Assembly: GCA_963744255.1 (NCBI GenBank)
Contig: CAVUSZ010000055.1
Location: 1-64,000 of the forward strand
Length of the DNA stretch: 64,000 nucleotides
Origin: DATEDA01 sp963744255
GTDB lineage: Bacteria; Pseudomonadota; Gammaproteobacteria; Burkholderiales; SG8-39
Reading direction: 5' to 3'
Positions 28,001 through 36,152 of the stretch are shown here, piece after piece. The position numbers were made by a program, and so were the translations under genes. The notes below the pieces were generated by a model. It made no database searches. It worked only from the letters and a program-made list of their open reading frames with translations, and was not told the origin of the DNA. Position 1 is the first letter of the stretch. Every line of letters begins with the position of its first letter.

Positions 28001-29293
28001 ATGATGAAGTTCGAGCTCGAGTGGCGCATCGGCAAGTACCCGATTACTCAGGAAATCGGGCGCGGCGCCACGAGCCGGGTGTACCTCGGCCGCGACCCGT
28101 TTGCCGACCGTGACGTCGCGATCAAGGTGTTCTTTTTCGAGGAGAGCGTGAGCGAGCAGACCGCCAAGCTGCTCCGCAAAGGCTTCCTCGCCGAGGCCGC
28201 GCTCGCCGGCCGGCTGACCCACCCGCACATCGTCGGGATCTACGACGCGGTGAGCGAGCCGGAGTACAGCTACATCGTTATGGAGTACGTGCCAGGCACC
28301 ACGCTCGAGACCTACACCGAGATCGACAACCTGCTGCCGCTGTCGAAGGTGGTCGAGGTGGTCTTCAAGTGCATCCGGGCGCTCGACTACGCATTCCAGA
28401 TGGGCGTGATCCACCGGGACATCAAGCCCGGCAACATCCTGTACAGCCCCGAGGGGGACATCAAGGTGAGCGATTTCGGCGCGTCCTTTCAGGAGGCGCT
28501 CGCCCAGGACACGACCCAGCTCACCGGCATCGGCTCACCGGCGTACATGTCACCCGAGCAGATCCGCCTCGAGGAGGTCACGCACCAGACCGACATCTAC
28601 TCGCTCGGCGTCGTGATGTACAAGATGCTGACCGGGCGGCTCCCGTTCAACGCCTCGAACCAGCTCTCGCTCACCTACGAGATCCTGAACGTCGCTCCGC
28701 CGCAGCCTTCTCAGCTCCGGCCGGAGCTGCCGCCTCTTCTGGACGAGATCTGCCTGAAGGCGATGCGCAAGAACGCGGCGGACCGCTACGCGACGTGGAT
28801 CGACTTCGGCAAGGATCTCTCGAAGGCGTTCTCCGCGCTCAGGCTCGCGGGCGAGACGATCTCCGACTCGGCGAAGTTCACCGAGCTCCGCACGCTCTCG
28901 TTCTTCGAGGACTTCGACGACGTGACGCTGTGGGAGGCGCTGCGGATCAGCGCGTGGCGGACGATCCCGCGCGGCACCGTCATCATCCGCGAGGGCGATT
29001 CGGGCGAGAGCTTCTATCTGCTGGTCGAGGGCGAGGTCGACGTCTCCATCCACGACACGTCGATCAATACCGTGCGACGCGGTGGGTGCTTCGGCGAGCT
29101 GCTCTACTTCAGCGACAAGGTCGCGCAGCGGACGACGACCATCACTTCCAACACCGACATTACGGTGGTGGAGATCAAGACCATCGCCCTCAAGGTCGCG
29201 AGCTCGGCCTGCCAAGTGAGCTTCCAGAAGGCGTTCATGCGGGTGCTGATCGATCGCCTGACGCAGGCGAACGCCAAGCTGGCAGCCAGGTAG
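28001..29293 (+). CDS. Serine/threonine protein kinase fused to a cyclic-nucleotide-binding domain
   Basis: The product has 430 residues. The kinase domain (about 10-270) is complete: glycine loop IGRGATSRVYLG, Lys42 in DVAIKVF, HRDIKPGN with Asp140, DFG with Asp158, SPAYMSPEQ and DIYSLGVVMYKMLTGRLPF. A linker leads to a cNMP-binding fold (about 303-420): GTVIIREGDSGESFYLLVEG and GGCFGELLYFSDKVAQRTTT. No membrane helix is seen, so it is cytoplasmic. The arrangement suggests kinase activity gated in cis by a nucleotide, as in eukaryotic PKG but with reversed domain order. The phosphate-binding cassette lacks the usual RxA, so binding is unproven. ATG 28001 (or 28004) is chosen at the conserved start. 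Confidence 0.88.
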   Translation: MMKFELEWRIGKYPITQEIGRGATSRVYLGRDPFADRDVAIKVFFFEESVSEQTAKLLRKGFLAEAALAGRLTHPHIVGIYDAVSEPEYSYIVMEYVPGTTLETYTEIDNLLPLSKVVEVVFKCIRALDYAFQMGVIHRDIKPGNILYSPEGDIKVSDFGASFQEALAQDTTQLTGIGSPAYMSPEQIRLEEVTHQTDIYSLGVVMYKMLTGRLPFNASNQLSLTYEILNVAPPQPSQLRPELPPLLDEICLKAMRKNAADRYATWIDFGKDLSKAFSALRLAGETISDSAKFTELRTLSFFEDFDDVTLWEALRISAWRTIPRGTVIIREGDSGESFYLLVEGEVDVSIHDTSINTVRRGGCFGELLYFSDKVAQRTTTITSNTDITVVEIKTIALKVASSACQVSFQKAFMRVLIDRLTQANAKLAAR

Positions 29294-29330
29294 CACCGCG
29301 AGCCTGAAGGATCGCGCGCCTCGGACGGGA

Positions 29331-29354
29331 CCCTCCCCCAGCGTCGGGGGAGGG
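29331..29354. terminator. Perfect 9-bp hairpin between convergent genes
   Basis: CCCTCCCCC and GGGGGAGGG pair perfectly around a 6-base loop, between the kinase stop and the LysR stop. Position between convergent genes fits a two-way terminator, but no T run follows on either strand. Confidence 0.6.
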
Positions 29355-29367
29355 AGCGACGCGCGGC

Positions 29368-30294
29368 TCAGCGTCTAGCGACGCGCTTCCGGAGCGGCGC
29401 GGCCAGCTCCTCGCGCAAATCCCAGGTGTCGCGCAAACCCTCGAGCAGCGCCTGGATCACGGGGTCGTCGGCGCGTTCCTGCCGGTAGATGAACCAGAGC
29501 GTCGTCGTCGCGCGCCCCTGCTCCCACAGGCAGATCTCGCCGGCCGCTTCTCTCTCGAGCGCAACGTCCTCGCGCATCAGCGACAGCCCGACCCCGGAGG
29601 CGACGAGCGAACTGATCACCGACTCCTGGTCGGCCTCGACCACCTTGGTCGGCTCGACACCGTGGCTGCGGAAGAGCTCGGTGACCAGCGGGTTGTGCGA
29701 GCTGATCGGCGGCGTGAGGATCCACGGCAGCGCCGCGATCGCGGCCCAGTCGGCCCCGGCAATGCGCTCGCGCCAAGCGGCTGGCGCCACGACGCGGTAG
29801 ACGAGCGGCCGGAGCGCAAGGCCGGCGACCCCCCCCGGCTGCGCCAGCTCGCCGTAGAAGAAGCTCGCGTCGAGCTCGCCGTCACGCACCTTCTCCAGGG
29901 CCGCGCCCGAAACCTCGTGGTGGAGCTCGAGCTGGAGGAGCGGATACCGCTCGACCATCACGCTCAGGAAGTCGCCGAGGCGCGAGAGATCGGGCTCGAG
30001 GACGGTCCCTACCGACGCCTTCCCCGCGATCTCGCCTTTCAGGGTGCTGGCCTCGTTACGGAGCACCTGCGCGGCGGCGAGGACCTTCTCGGCCTCCGCG
30101 AGCAGCCGCTGCCCGCCGGCGGTCAGCGTCATCCCGCTCGAGGTCCGCTCGAACAGCGCGACGCCGAGCTCGTCTTCGAGCGCCTTGATTTGCGCGCTGA
30201 GGGCGGGTTGGCTGATGTGCAGCTTTTCCGACGCCCGGGTCAGGTGACCGACCTCGGCGACCGCGGCGAAGCTGCGTAGCTGATAGAGCTCCAT
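29368..30294 (-). CDS. LysR-family transcriptional regulator
   Basis: The product has 308 residues. The N-terminal winged helix is MELYQLRSFAAVAEVGHLTR ... KLHISQPALSAQIKALEDEL. The effector domain runs from about residue 90 (ASVGTVLEPDLSRLGDFLSV) with NPLVTELFRSHG and LVASGVGLSLMRED. It acts as a DNA-binding tetramer responding to an unknown small molecule. The start is the ATG before ELYQLR; a further ATG four codons upstream is also possible. It is divergent from the DUF3563 gene with about 190 bp between, the classical place for its operator. Confidence 0.9.
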   Translation of the reverse strand: MELYQLRSFAAVAEVGHLTRASEKLHISQPALSAQIKALEDELGVALFERTSSGMTLTAGGQRLLAEAEKVLAAAQVLRNEASTLKGEIAGKASVGTVLEPDLSRLGDFLSVMVERYPLLQLELHHEVSGAALEKVRDGELDASFFYGELAQPGGVAGLALRPLVYRVVAPAAWRERIAGADWAAIAALPWILTPPISSHNPLVTELFRSHGVEPTKVVEADQESVISSLVASGVGLSLMREDVALEREAAGEICLWEQGRATTTLWFIYRQERADDPVIQALLEGLRDTWDLREELAAPLRKRVARR

Positions 30295-30487
30295 AAGGCG
30301 AAGCATGTCCTAGAACGGCTCGAAAATCGTTAAATTTGTGCGATGCAACGTACCCTTAGACCAAGTATAGCCGATACCGATGGAGAGCATCCAAACATGC
30401 GATTGGATTCTCCGATCCGGCCCTTATATCGTAGATATGTGCGCTGCAACAAATCATTTACGTCAGCAGCGTAGAAAGGAAACTTAG

Positions 30488-30853
30488 ATGAAATATGAAT
30501 TCCCAATGTATGACGGCGATAGCATCATCCGGCGTGGTCCGGGGATCCGAACCGAGCCTGAAGAACATCCCTCTGCGGCCAATTGTAACTCAATAATGGT
30601 GCACCGCAGTATGCCTCTGCGAGAGGCCGATCCGCTGGCCTTTGACGCGGGCGACGTCGAGCGTCGGGCGCGTGCGCTGCGGGCCGCGGCGGTCAGGTCG
30701 GCCTTCGTGGGCTTCTGGACTTGGCTCGAACGGTCACTCGAGAACGCCCGCAAGCGCCGCGAAGAGGAGTATCTCGCGCGCGCCCAGTCCATCGCCGAGC
30801 TCGAGGCTCGCCTGCGCAGGCTCGAGCGCAGCGGCCAGCTCGTCCGGATCTAG
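30488..30853 (+). CDS. DUF3563-family small protein
   Basis: The product has 121 residues. The C-terminal half has FWTWLERSLENARKRREEEY and LARAQSIAELEARLRRLERS, a helical, charged segment typical of DUF3563 proteins of Burkholderiales. The first 45 residues are not recognised and are less GC-rich in codon use. GGAAA stands before the ATG. The upstream region is notably AT-rich for this window. Its function is unknown; the divergent LysR gene is a candidate regulator. Confidence 0.6.
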   Translation: MKYEFPMYDGDSIIRRGPGIRTEPEEHPSAANCNSIMVHRSMPLREADPLAFDAGDVERRARALRAAAVRSAFVGFWTWLERSLENARKRREEEYLARAQSIAELEARLRRLERSGQLVRI

Positions 30854-31032
30854 CCCGCCGGACCAGTCCTAACCGAGTCCCTGCGCGCTGGGTTGCGCCC
30901 GGCAGGCGGCCAACCTCCTCCTCCTCCGGCGGCCTCCGGGCCAGTCCAGCGCGCGCTGGGGCGATGTCGTCGCCCCGGCTTTGGTTTGCCGGACGCCCGT
31001 CCGGCGTCACTCCCCGTAGAGTCCCTCCCCGG

Positions 31033-31050
31033 TGTCCGAGAATTCGGACA
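31033..31050. promoter_or_regulatory. TGTCCG-N6-CGGACA dyad 1
   Basis: TGTCCG-AGAATT-CGGACA, whose arms extend to a perfect 7-bp inverted repeat with a 4-base centre. Followed by AGCGGT, as is dyad 3. A candidate regulator site. Confidence 0.5.
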
Positions 31051-31056
31051 GCGGTA

Positions 31057-31260
31057 TTGCGCCCACGTCCGATCGAATCGGACGGCGCGCCCCCGGCGGG
31101 CTACCGTTCACTGACCGATGCGGTCGCCGAAGCGGATCGCGCCGCGATCCGGGCCGCGCTAGCAGCTGCGCGCGGCAAGAAGGTCGCCGCCGCGCAACTG
31201 CTCGGCATCTCGCGTGCAACGCTCTATGAGAAGCGCGGTCAGCTCGGCATCGAAGCCTGA
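31057..31260 (+). pseudogene. C-terminal Fis-type helix-turn-helix of an NtrC-family regulator
   Basis: The last 49 residues (from 31111) read LTDAVAEADRAAIRAALAAA and then KKVAAAQLLGISRATLYEK, the Fis-like helix-turn-helix at the end of sigma-54-dependent activators. The AAA+ and sensory parts are absent: upstream sequence is Pro/Arg-rich and has no GAFTGA motif. No ATG precedes it; TTG 31057 is the nearest plausible start. It is either the relic of an activator or a free-standing small DNA-binding protein. Four matching dyads surround it. Confidence 0.6.
31066..31084. promoter_or_regulatory. GTCCG dyad 2 (7-base spacing)
   Basis: CGTCCGAT-CGA-ATCGGACG is a perfect 8-bp inverted repeat. Compared with the other copies, the GTCCG and CGGAC cores are separated by seven bases instead of six, so it may be a weaker or variant site. 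Confidence 0.4.
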
Positions 31261-31274
31261 GACTCGCTTCGAGC

Positions 31275-31291
31275 GTCCGACGCTCCGGACA
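31275..31291. promoter_or_regulatory. GTCCG-N6-CGGACA dyad 3
   Basis: GTCCG-ACGCTC-CGGAC followed by AGCGGT, as in dyad 1. It begins 14 bp after the stop of the helix-turn-helix remnant. Confidence 0.5.
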
Positions 31292-31361
31292 GCGGTTACC
31301 GCTGCAAGGGCGCCGCAACAGCTCCGGCAATCTCCGGATTTGGCTTAATATCGCGGCCTTC

Positions 31362-31379
31362 TGTCCGAAGCACCGGACA
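31362..31379. promoter_or_regulatory. TGTCCG-N6-CGGACA dyad 4
   Basis: TGTCCG-AAGCAC-CGGACA, a perfect 6-bp inverted repeat with the same spacing as dyads 1 and 3. It lies about 160 bp upstream of the ABC importer operon and could control it. Confidence 0.5.
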
Positions 31380-31537
31380 CAACGGGCCCGGCTGGTGAGC
31401 GCGCGGCGGCCCGCAGAAGACCGGTACTCCTCGCGTTTTCAATCAGTTGAGTATTCTCGCATGCAGTTCGCTCCAGCCAGGTCGCACCGCACAGGAAGCG
31501 TGCAGACGCACGTGGGCGGTGCCGAGGAGGAGGAGTC

Positions 31538-32293
31538 GTGAGCGGGGATTACATCCTCGAGACGCGTGGACTCACCAAGGAGTTCAAGGGTTTCGTCGCC
31601 GTGAACGACGTGAACCTCAAGGTCAGGCGCGGCTCCATCCACGCCCTGATCGGGCCGAACGGCGCGGGCAAGACCACGGTCTTCAACCTGCTCACCAAGT
31701 TCCTGACGCCGACCGCCGGCACGATCTTCTACAACGGCCAGAACATCACGTCCGACCGGCCCGCGCAGATCGCGCGGCGCGGCGTCATCCGCTCGTTCCA
31801 GATCTCCGCCGTCTTCCCGCACCTCACGGTGCTGGAGAACGTGCGCGTGGCGCTCCAGCGCAAGCTCGGCACCGAGTTCCACTTCTGGCGCCCGGAGAAA
31901 ACGCTCGACGCGCTCAACGACCGCGCGCTGGAGCTGCTTGGGGCAGTCGATCTCGCGTCGTTTGCGCGGGCGACCACGGCGGAGCTGCCCTATGGTCGGA
32001 AGCGCGCGCTCGAGATCGCCACGACCCTCGCGGTCGAGCCCGAGCTCATGCTGCTCGACGAACCGACGCAGGGCATGGGGCACGAGGACGTGGGCCGGGT
32101 GACCGACCTCATCAAGAAGGTGTCCGCCAATCGCACCATCCTGATGGTGGAGCACAATCTCGGCGTCGTCGAGAACCTCTCCGACACGATCACGGTGCTC
32201 CAGCGCGGCGCGGTGCTCGCCGAGGGGCCCTACGCGGCCGTCTCGAAGAACCCCCAGGTCCTTGAAGCCTACGTCGGCACCGCCCATGAATAG
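31538..32293 (+). CDS. livG: Branched-chain amino-acid-type ABC importer, ATP-binding protein LivG-like
   Basis: The product has 251 residues: Walker A GPNGAGKTT near 37-45, NLLTKFLTPTAGTI, FQISAVFPHLTVLENVRVAL, signature variant LPYGRKRALEIATTLA, and Walker B LMLLDEPTQGMG. The HAAT family imports branched-chain amino acids, amides, urea or aromatic acids; the substrate here is not set. GTG start with GAGGAGGAG just upstream. First of five importer genes in the order ATPase-ATPase-binding protein-permease-permease. Confidence 0.92.
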   Translation: MSGDYILETRGLTKEFKGFVAVNDVNLKVRRGSIHALIGPNGAGKTTVFNLLTKFLTPTAGTIFYNGQNITSDRPAQIARRGVIRSFQISAVFPHLTVLENVRVALQRKLGTEFHFWRPEKTLDALNDRALELLGAVDLASFARATTAELPYGRKRALEIATTLAVEPELMLLDEPTQGMGHEDVGRVTDLIKKVSANRTILMVEHNLGVVENLSDTITVLQRGAVLAEGPYAAVSKNPQVLEAYVGTAHE

Positions 32294-32999
32294 CGCTGCG
32301 ACCGAGCTCTTGCGGATCAAGGATCTGCACGCCTTTTATGGCGAGTCGCACATCCTCCATGGCGTCGACATGCGCGTGAATCGCGGCGAGCTCGTCACGC
32401 TCCTCGGCCGCAACGGCGCCGGGCGCACGACGACGTTGAAATCGATCCTCGGGCTGGTCGGAAGCCGTTCCGGGTCGATCGCCGTGAACGGCCACGAAGC
32501 CGTCAGCCTGCCGCCGCACCGGATCGCCCATCTCGGGGTCGGCTACTGCCCCGAGGAGCGAGGCATCTTCGCGAGCCTGTCGTGCGAAGAAAACCTGATG
32601 CTGCCGCCCGCAGTCGGCAGCGGCGGCATGTCGGTAGACGAGATCTACGAAATGTTCCCGAACCTCAAGGAACGGCGCGCGAGCCAGGGCACTCGACTGT
32701 CGGGTGGCGAGCAGCAGATGCTCGCCGTCGGACGGATCTTGCGGACCGGCGCACAGCTCCTGCTGCTCGACGAGATTACCGAGGGGCTCGCGCCGGTGAT
32801 CGTCCAGGCGATGGGACGCGCCATCCGCCGGCTGAAGGACAAGGGCTACACCATCGTCCTGGTCGAGCAGAACTTCCGCTTCGCCGCACCGCTCGCCGAC
32901 CGGCACTACGTGATGGAGCACGGCAAGATCGTCATGACGATCGAGAAGGCCGACCTCCAGCGCCGGACCGACGAACTGCACGAATACCTAGGCGTTTAA
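32286..32999 (+). CDS. livF: HAAT-family ABC importer, ATP-binding protein LivF-like
   Basis: The product has 237 residues: LHAFYGESHILHGVDMRVNR, GVGYCPEERGIFASLSCEEN, signature LSGGEQQMLAVGRIL and Walker B LLLLDEITEGLAPVI. The Walker A motif reads GRNGAGRTTT, with Arg47 where the nucleotide-binding Lys is expected; this substitution occurs in some HAAT ATPases but should lower ATPase activity in isolation. The ATG overlaps livG by eight bases; the two ATPases would form a heterodimer. Confidence 0.92.
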   Translation: MNSAATELLRIKDLHAFYGESHILHGVDMRVNRGELVTLLGRNGAGRTTTLKSILGLVGSRSGSIAVNGHEAVSLPPHRIAHLGVGYCPEERGIFASLSCEENLMLPPAVGSGGMSVDEIYEMFPNLKERRASQGTRLSGGEQQMLAVGRILRTGAQLLLLDEITEGLAPVIVQAMGRAIRRLKDKGYTIVLVEQNFRFAAPLADRHYVMEHGKIVMTIEKADLQRRTDELHEYLGV

Positions 33000-33025
33000 C
33001 CGTTGCAACGAAGGAGAGAGTCGCC

Positions 33026-34246
33026 ATGAAACGCAAGCTCATCAACACGGTGGTCGCGGCCGCGATCGGTTCGCTTTCCGCCGGTCCCGCTTTGGCGCAA
33101 CAGGGGAAGGTTTCCGACGGCATCGTCAAGATCGGCGTGCTGACCGACATGTCCGGGCTCTACTCGGACCTCGGCGGCAAGGGTTCGGCGATCGCCGCGC
33201 AGATGGCCATCGACGACTTCGGCGGCAAGGTCCTGGGCGCGCCGATCCAGGTGATCTCGGCCGATCATCAGAACAAGGCGGACGTCGGTGCCGGGAAGGC
33301 GCGGGAGTGGTTCGATGCGGAGAAGGTCGACATGATCACCGACCTTCTCAACTCCGGCGTCGGCATCGCCGCGGCCAAGGTTGCCGAGCAGAAGAAGCGG
33401 ATCACGATCAACGTCGGCGCCGCGACCACGCGCCTAACGAACGAGGACTGCAATCCGTACAGCATTCACTATGCGTACGACACCTGGGCGCTCGCGAACG
33501 GCACCGGCAAGGCGATCGTCAAGCAGGGTGGCGACAGCTGGTTCTTTCTGACCGCCGACTACGCCTTCGGCCACTCGCTGGAGAAGGACACCGCGGACGT
33601 CGTGAAGGCGAACGGCGGCAAGGTGCTGGGGCAGGTGCGCCATCCGCTGAACGCCTCGGACTTCTCGTCGTTCCTGCTCCAGGCGCAGTCGTCGAAGGCC
33701 AAGATCGTGGGCCTCGCCAACGCGGGCGGGGACACGATCAACTCGATCAAGGCGGCGAACGAGTTCGGGCTCACCAAGAACCAGAGCCTCGCGGGGCTGC
33801 TCGTCTTCATCACCGACGTTCACAGCCTCGGGCTGCAAACGGCACAGGGCATGCTGTTCACCGAGGGCTTCTACTGGGACCTCAACGACGAGACGCGCAA
33901 GTTCGGGAAGCGCTTCTTCGACAAGGCGAAGAAGATGCCCAGCATGATCCACGCCGGCGTGTACTCGGCGACGCTGACCTACCTCAAGGCGGTGCAGGCG
34001 GCCGGCACGGACGACGCCGACGCGGTGATGGCGAAGCTCAAGTCGACGCCGATCAACGATGTCTTCGCCAAGGACGGCAAGATTCGCGTGGACGGCCGCA
34101 TGATCCACGACATGTATCTCGTGCAAGTCAAGAAACCGTCCGAGTCGAAGTATCCGTGGGACTACTACCAGGTGAAGGCGACGATCCCGGCCGAGGAGGC
34201 GTTCCAGCCGCTATCCAAGAGCACGTGCCCCCTGGTCAAGAAATAA
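33026..34246 (+). CDS. HAAT-family ABC importer, periplasmic substrate-binding protein
   Basis: The product has 406 residues. A signal peptide (MKRKLINTVVAAAIGSLSAG, cleavage after ALA) precedes a type I periplasmic-binding fold: KIGVLTDMSGLYSDLGG, AIAAQMAIDDFGGKVLG, and FFLTADYAFGHSLEKD. The sequence resembles the LivK-like proteins of aromatic- or hydroxy-acid gene clusters more than leucine binders, judging from SGLYSD and the long C-terminus, but this is an impression. AAGGAG precedes the ATG. Confidence 0.92.
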   Translation: MKRKLINTVVAAAIGSLSAGPALAQQGKVSDGIVKIGVLTDMSGLYSDLGGKGSAIAAQMAIDDFGGKVLGAPIQVISADHQNKADVGAGKAREWFDAEKVDMITDLLNSGVGIAAAKVAEQKKRITINVGAATTRLTNEDCNPYSIHYAYDTWALANGTGKAIVKQGGDSWFFLTADYAFGHSLEKDTADVVKANGGKVLGQVRHPLNASDFSSFLLQAQSSKAKIVGLANAGGDTINSIKAANEFGLTKNQSLAGLLVFITDVHSLGLQTAQGMLFTEGFYWDLNDETRKFGKRFFDKAKKMPSMIHAGVYSATLTYLKAVQAAGTDDADAVMAKLKSTPINDVFAKDGKIRVDGRMIHDMYLVQVKKPSESKYPWDYYQVKATIPAEEAFQPLSKSTCPLVKK

Positions 34247-34316
34247 TGGCGTTCGGCACGCCCCTGCCCGCCCAAGTCGGGCCGGGGGCTGTCGCCGGCA
34301 CATCGGACCGCGGATC

Positions 34317-35204
34317 ATGACGGAGATCTTCGGCGTATCCACGCAGGCGCTGCTCTCCCAGCTGCTGATCGGGCTCGTGAACGGGTCCTTCTACGCCATG
34401 CTGAGCCTCGGCCTGGCGGTGATCTTCGGCCTCCTCAACATCATCAACTTCGCGCACGGCGCGCTGTACATGATGGGCGCGTTCGGCGCGTGGATGGGGT
34501 TCAACTACCTGGGCCTGAACTACTGGGTGTGCCTGCTGCTCGTTCCGCTGGCGGTCGGCCTGTTCGGCATCGTCATCGAGCGGACCATGCTGCGCTGGCT
34601 GTACAAGCTCGATCACCTGTACGGGCTTCTTCTCACCTTCGGGCTCGCGCTGATCATCGAGGGACTGTACCGCCAGGCCTACGGCGTCTCCGGGATGCCC
34701 TACTCGACGCCGGACCTCCTGCGCGGCGCGACCGATATCGGGTTCATGACGCTGCCCAACTACCGCGCGTGGGTGGTGGTCGCGTCGGTAACCGTCTGCC
34801 TGGCGACCTGGTACGTGATCGAGCGCACCAAGCTGGGCGCGTATCTTCGCGCCGGCACCGAGAACCCGAAGCTCGTCCAGGCATTCGGCGTCAATGTTCC
34901 GCTGATGATCACGCTCACGTACGGGTTCGGCGTGGCGCTCGCCGGCCTCGCCGGCGTCCTTGCTTCGCCGATCATCCAGATCAACCCGCTCATGGGCTCC
35001 AACCTCATCATCGTCGTGTTCGCCGTCGTGGTGATCGGCGGCATGGGCTCGATCATGGGCGCGATCGTCACCGGCCTCGGTCTCGGCGTGATCGAGGGCC
35101 TGACGCGGGTGTTCTATCCCGAGCTCTCCGCCACCGTGGTGTTCATCATCATGGCGATCGTCCTGCTCGTGCGGCCGGCGGGCCTCTTCGGCCGCGAAAA
35201 ATAG
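34317..35204 (+). CDS. livH: HAAT-family ABC importer permease LivH-like
   Basis: The product has 295 residues with about eight membrane helices: LLIGLVNGSFYAMLSLGLAV at the start, NFAHGALYMMGAFGAWMGF, and GLGLGVIEGLTRVFYPELSA near the end. NFAHGALYMMG is the conserved cytoplasmic-loop motif of LivH proteins. It pairs with the LivM-like gene six bases downstream to form the inner-membrane channel. Confidence 0.93.
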   Translation: MTEIFGVSTQALLSQLLIGLVNGSFYAMLSLGLAVIFGLLNIINFAHGALYMMGAFGAWMGFNYLGLNYWVCLLLVPLAVGLFGIVIERTMLRWLYKLDHLYGLLLTFGLALIIEGLYRQAYGVSGMPYSTPDLLRGATDIGFMTLPNYRAWVVVASVTVCLATWYVIERTKLGAYLRAGTENPKLVQAFGVNVPLMITLTYGFGVALAGLAGVLASPIIQINPLMGSNLIIVVFAVVVIGGMGSIMGAIVTGLGLGVIEGLTRVFYPELSATVVFIIMAIVLLVRPAGLFGREK

Positions 35205-35210
35205 CAAGCC

Positions 35211-36134
35211 GTGAGCCGTACCCAGATCACCTTCATCGCCCTGATCGCGCTCGGCCTCGCCGGGCCGCTCTTCAAGGACATCGTGTACCCGGTGTTCCTG
35301 ATGAACGTGCTCTGCTTCGCGCTGTTCGCGTGCGCCTTCAACCTGCTGCTCGGCTTCACCGGCCTGCTGTCGTTCGGCCACGCCGCGTACTTCGGCTTCG
35401 CTGCCTACGTGACCGGCCACCTGTGCAAGGAGTGGGGCCTCACGCCGGAACTCGGCGTCCTGGCGGGCACCCTGGTCGCGGCCGCGCTCGGTTTCCTGAT
35501 CGGTTCGCTCGCGATCCGCCGTGCCGGGATCTACCTTGCGATGATCACGCTCGCCATGGCGCAGCTCGTGTTCTTCGTCTGTCTGCAGGCCAAGTTCACC
35601 GGGGGCGAGGACGGCATCCAGGGCATCCCGCGCGGCAGGTTTCTCGGACTCATCGACCTCACGGACAACGTGGCGCTGTACTACTTCGTGTTCGCGGTGT
35701 TCGTCCTGGGGTTCGCGGTCATCTACCGCACGATCCACTCGCCGTTCGGCCAGATCCTCAAGTCGATCCGCGAGAACGAGCCGCGCGCCATCTCGCTCGG
35801 CTACGACGCCGACCGGTTCAAGCTGGTCGCGTTCGTCATTTCGGCGGCGCTGTCGGGAATGGCGGGATCGACCAAGTCGCTCGTGAACCAGCTCGCCTCG
35901 CTTGCCGATGTTCACTGGCACATGTCCGGCGAGGTGGTGCTGATGACGTTGCTCGGCGGAATGGGAACGGTCTTCGGACCCATCGTCGGCGCCGTGACCG
36001 TCAAGGGGCTGGAGCACTACCTCGCCGAGCAGGGTTCCTGGGTGACCATAGTCACCGGCGTCATCTTCGTCGTCTGCGTGCTCGCCTTCCGTCGCGGGAT
36101 CGTCGGCGAGCTTGCGGCACTCTTCAAGAAATGA
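35211..36134 (+). CDS. livM: HAAT-family ABC importer permease LivM-like
   Basis: The product has 307 residues with about ten membrane helices. CAFNLLLGFTGLLSFGHAAY is the LivM hallmark, and YDADRFKLVAFVISAALSGM contacts the ATPases. GTG start seven bases after the livH stop. The next gene, a dehydrogenase, begins 18 bp downstream, so the importer and the first catabolic enzyme probably share a transcript. Confidence 0.93.
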   Translation: MSRTQITFIALIALGLAGPLFKDIVYPVFLMNVLCFALFACAFNLLLGFTGLLSFGHAAYFGFAAYVTGHLCKEWGLTPELGVLAGTLVAAALGFLIGSLAIRRAGIYLAMITLAMAQLVFFVCLQAKFTGGEDGIQGIPRGRFLGLIDLTDNVALYYFVFAVFVLGFAVIYRTIHSPFGQILKSIRENEPRAISLGYDADRFKLVAFVISAALSGMAGSTKSLVNQLASLADVHWHMSGEVVLMTLLGGMGTVFGPIVGAVTVKGLEHYLAEQGSWVTIVTGVIFVVCVLAFRRGIVGELAALFKK

Positions 36135-36152
36135 ACCGATCGAGGTGAGCTC

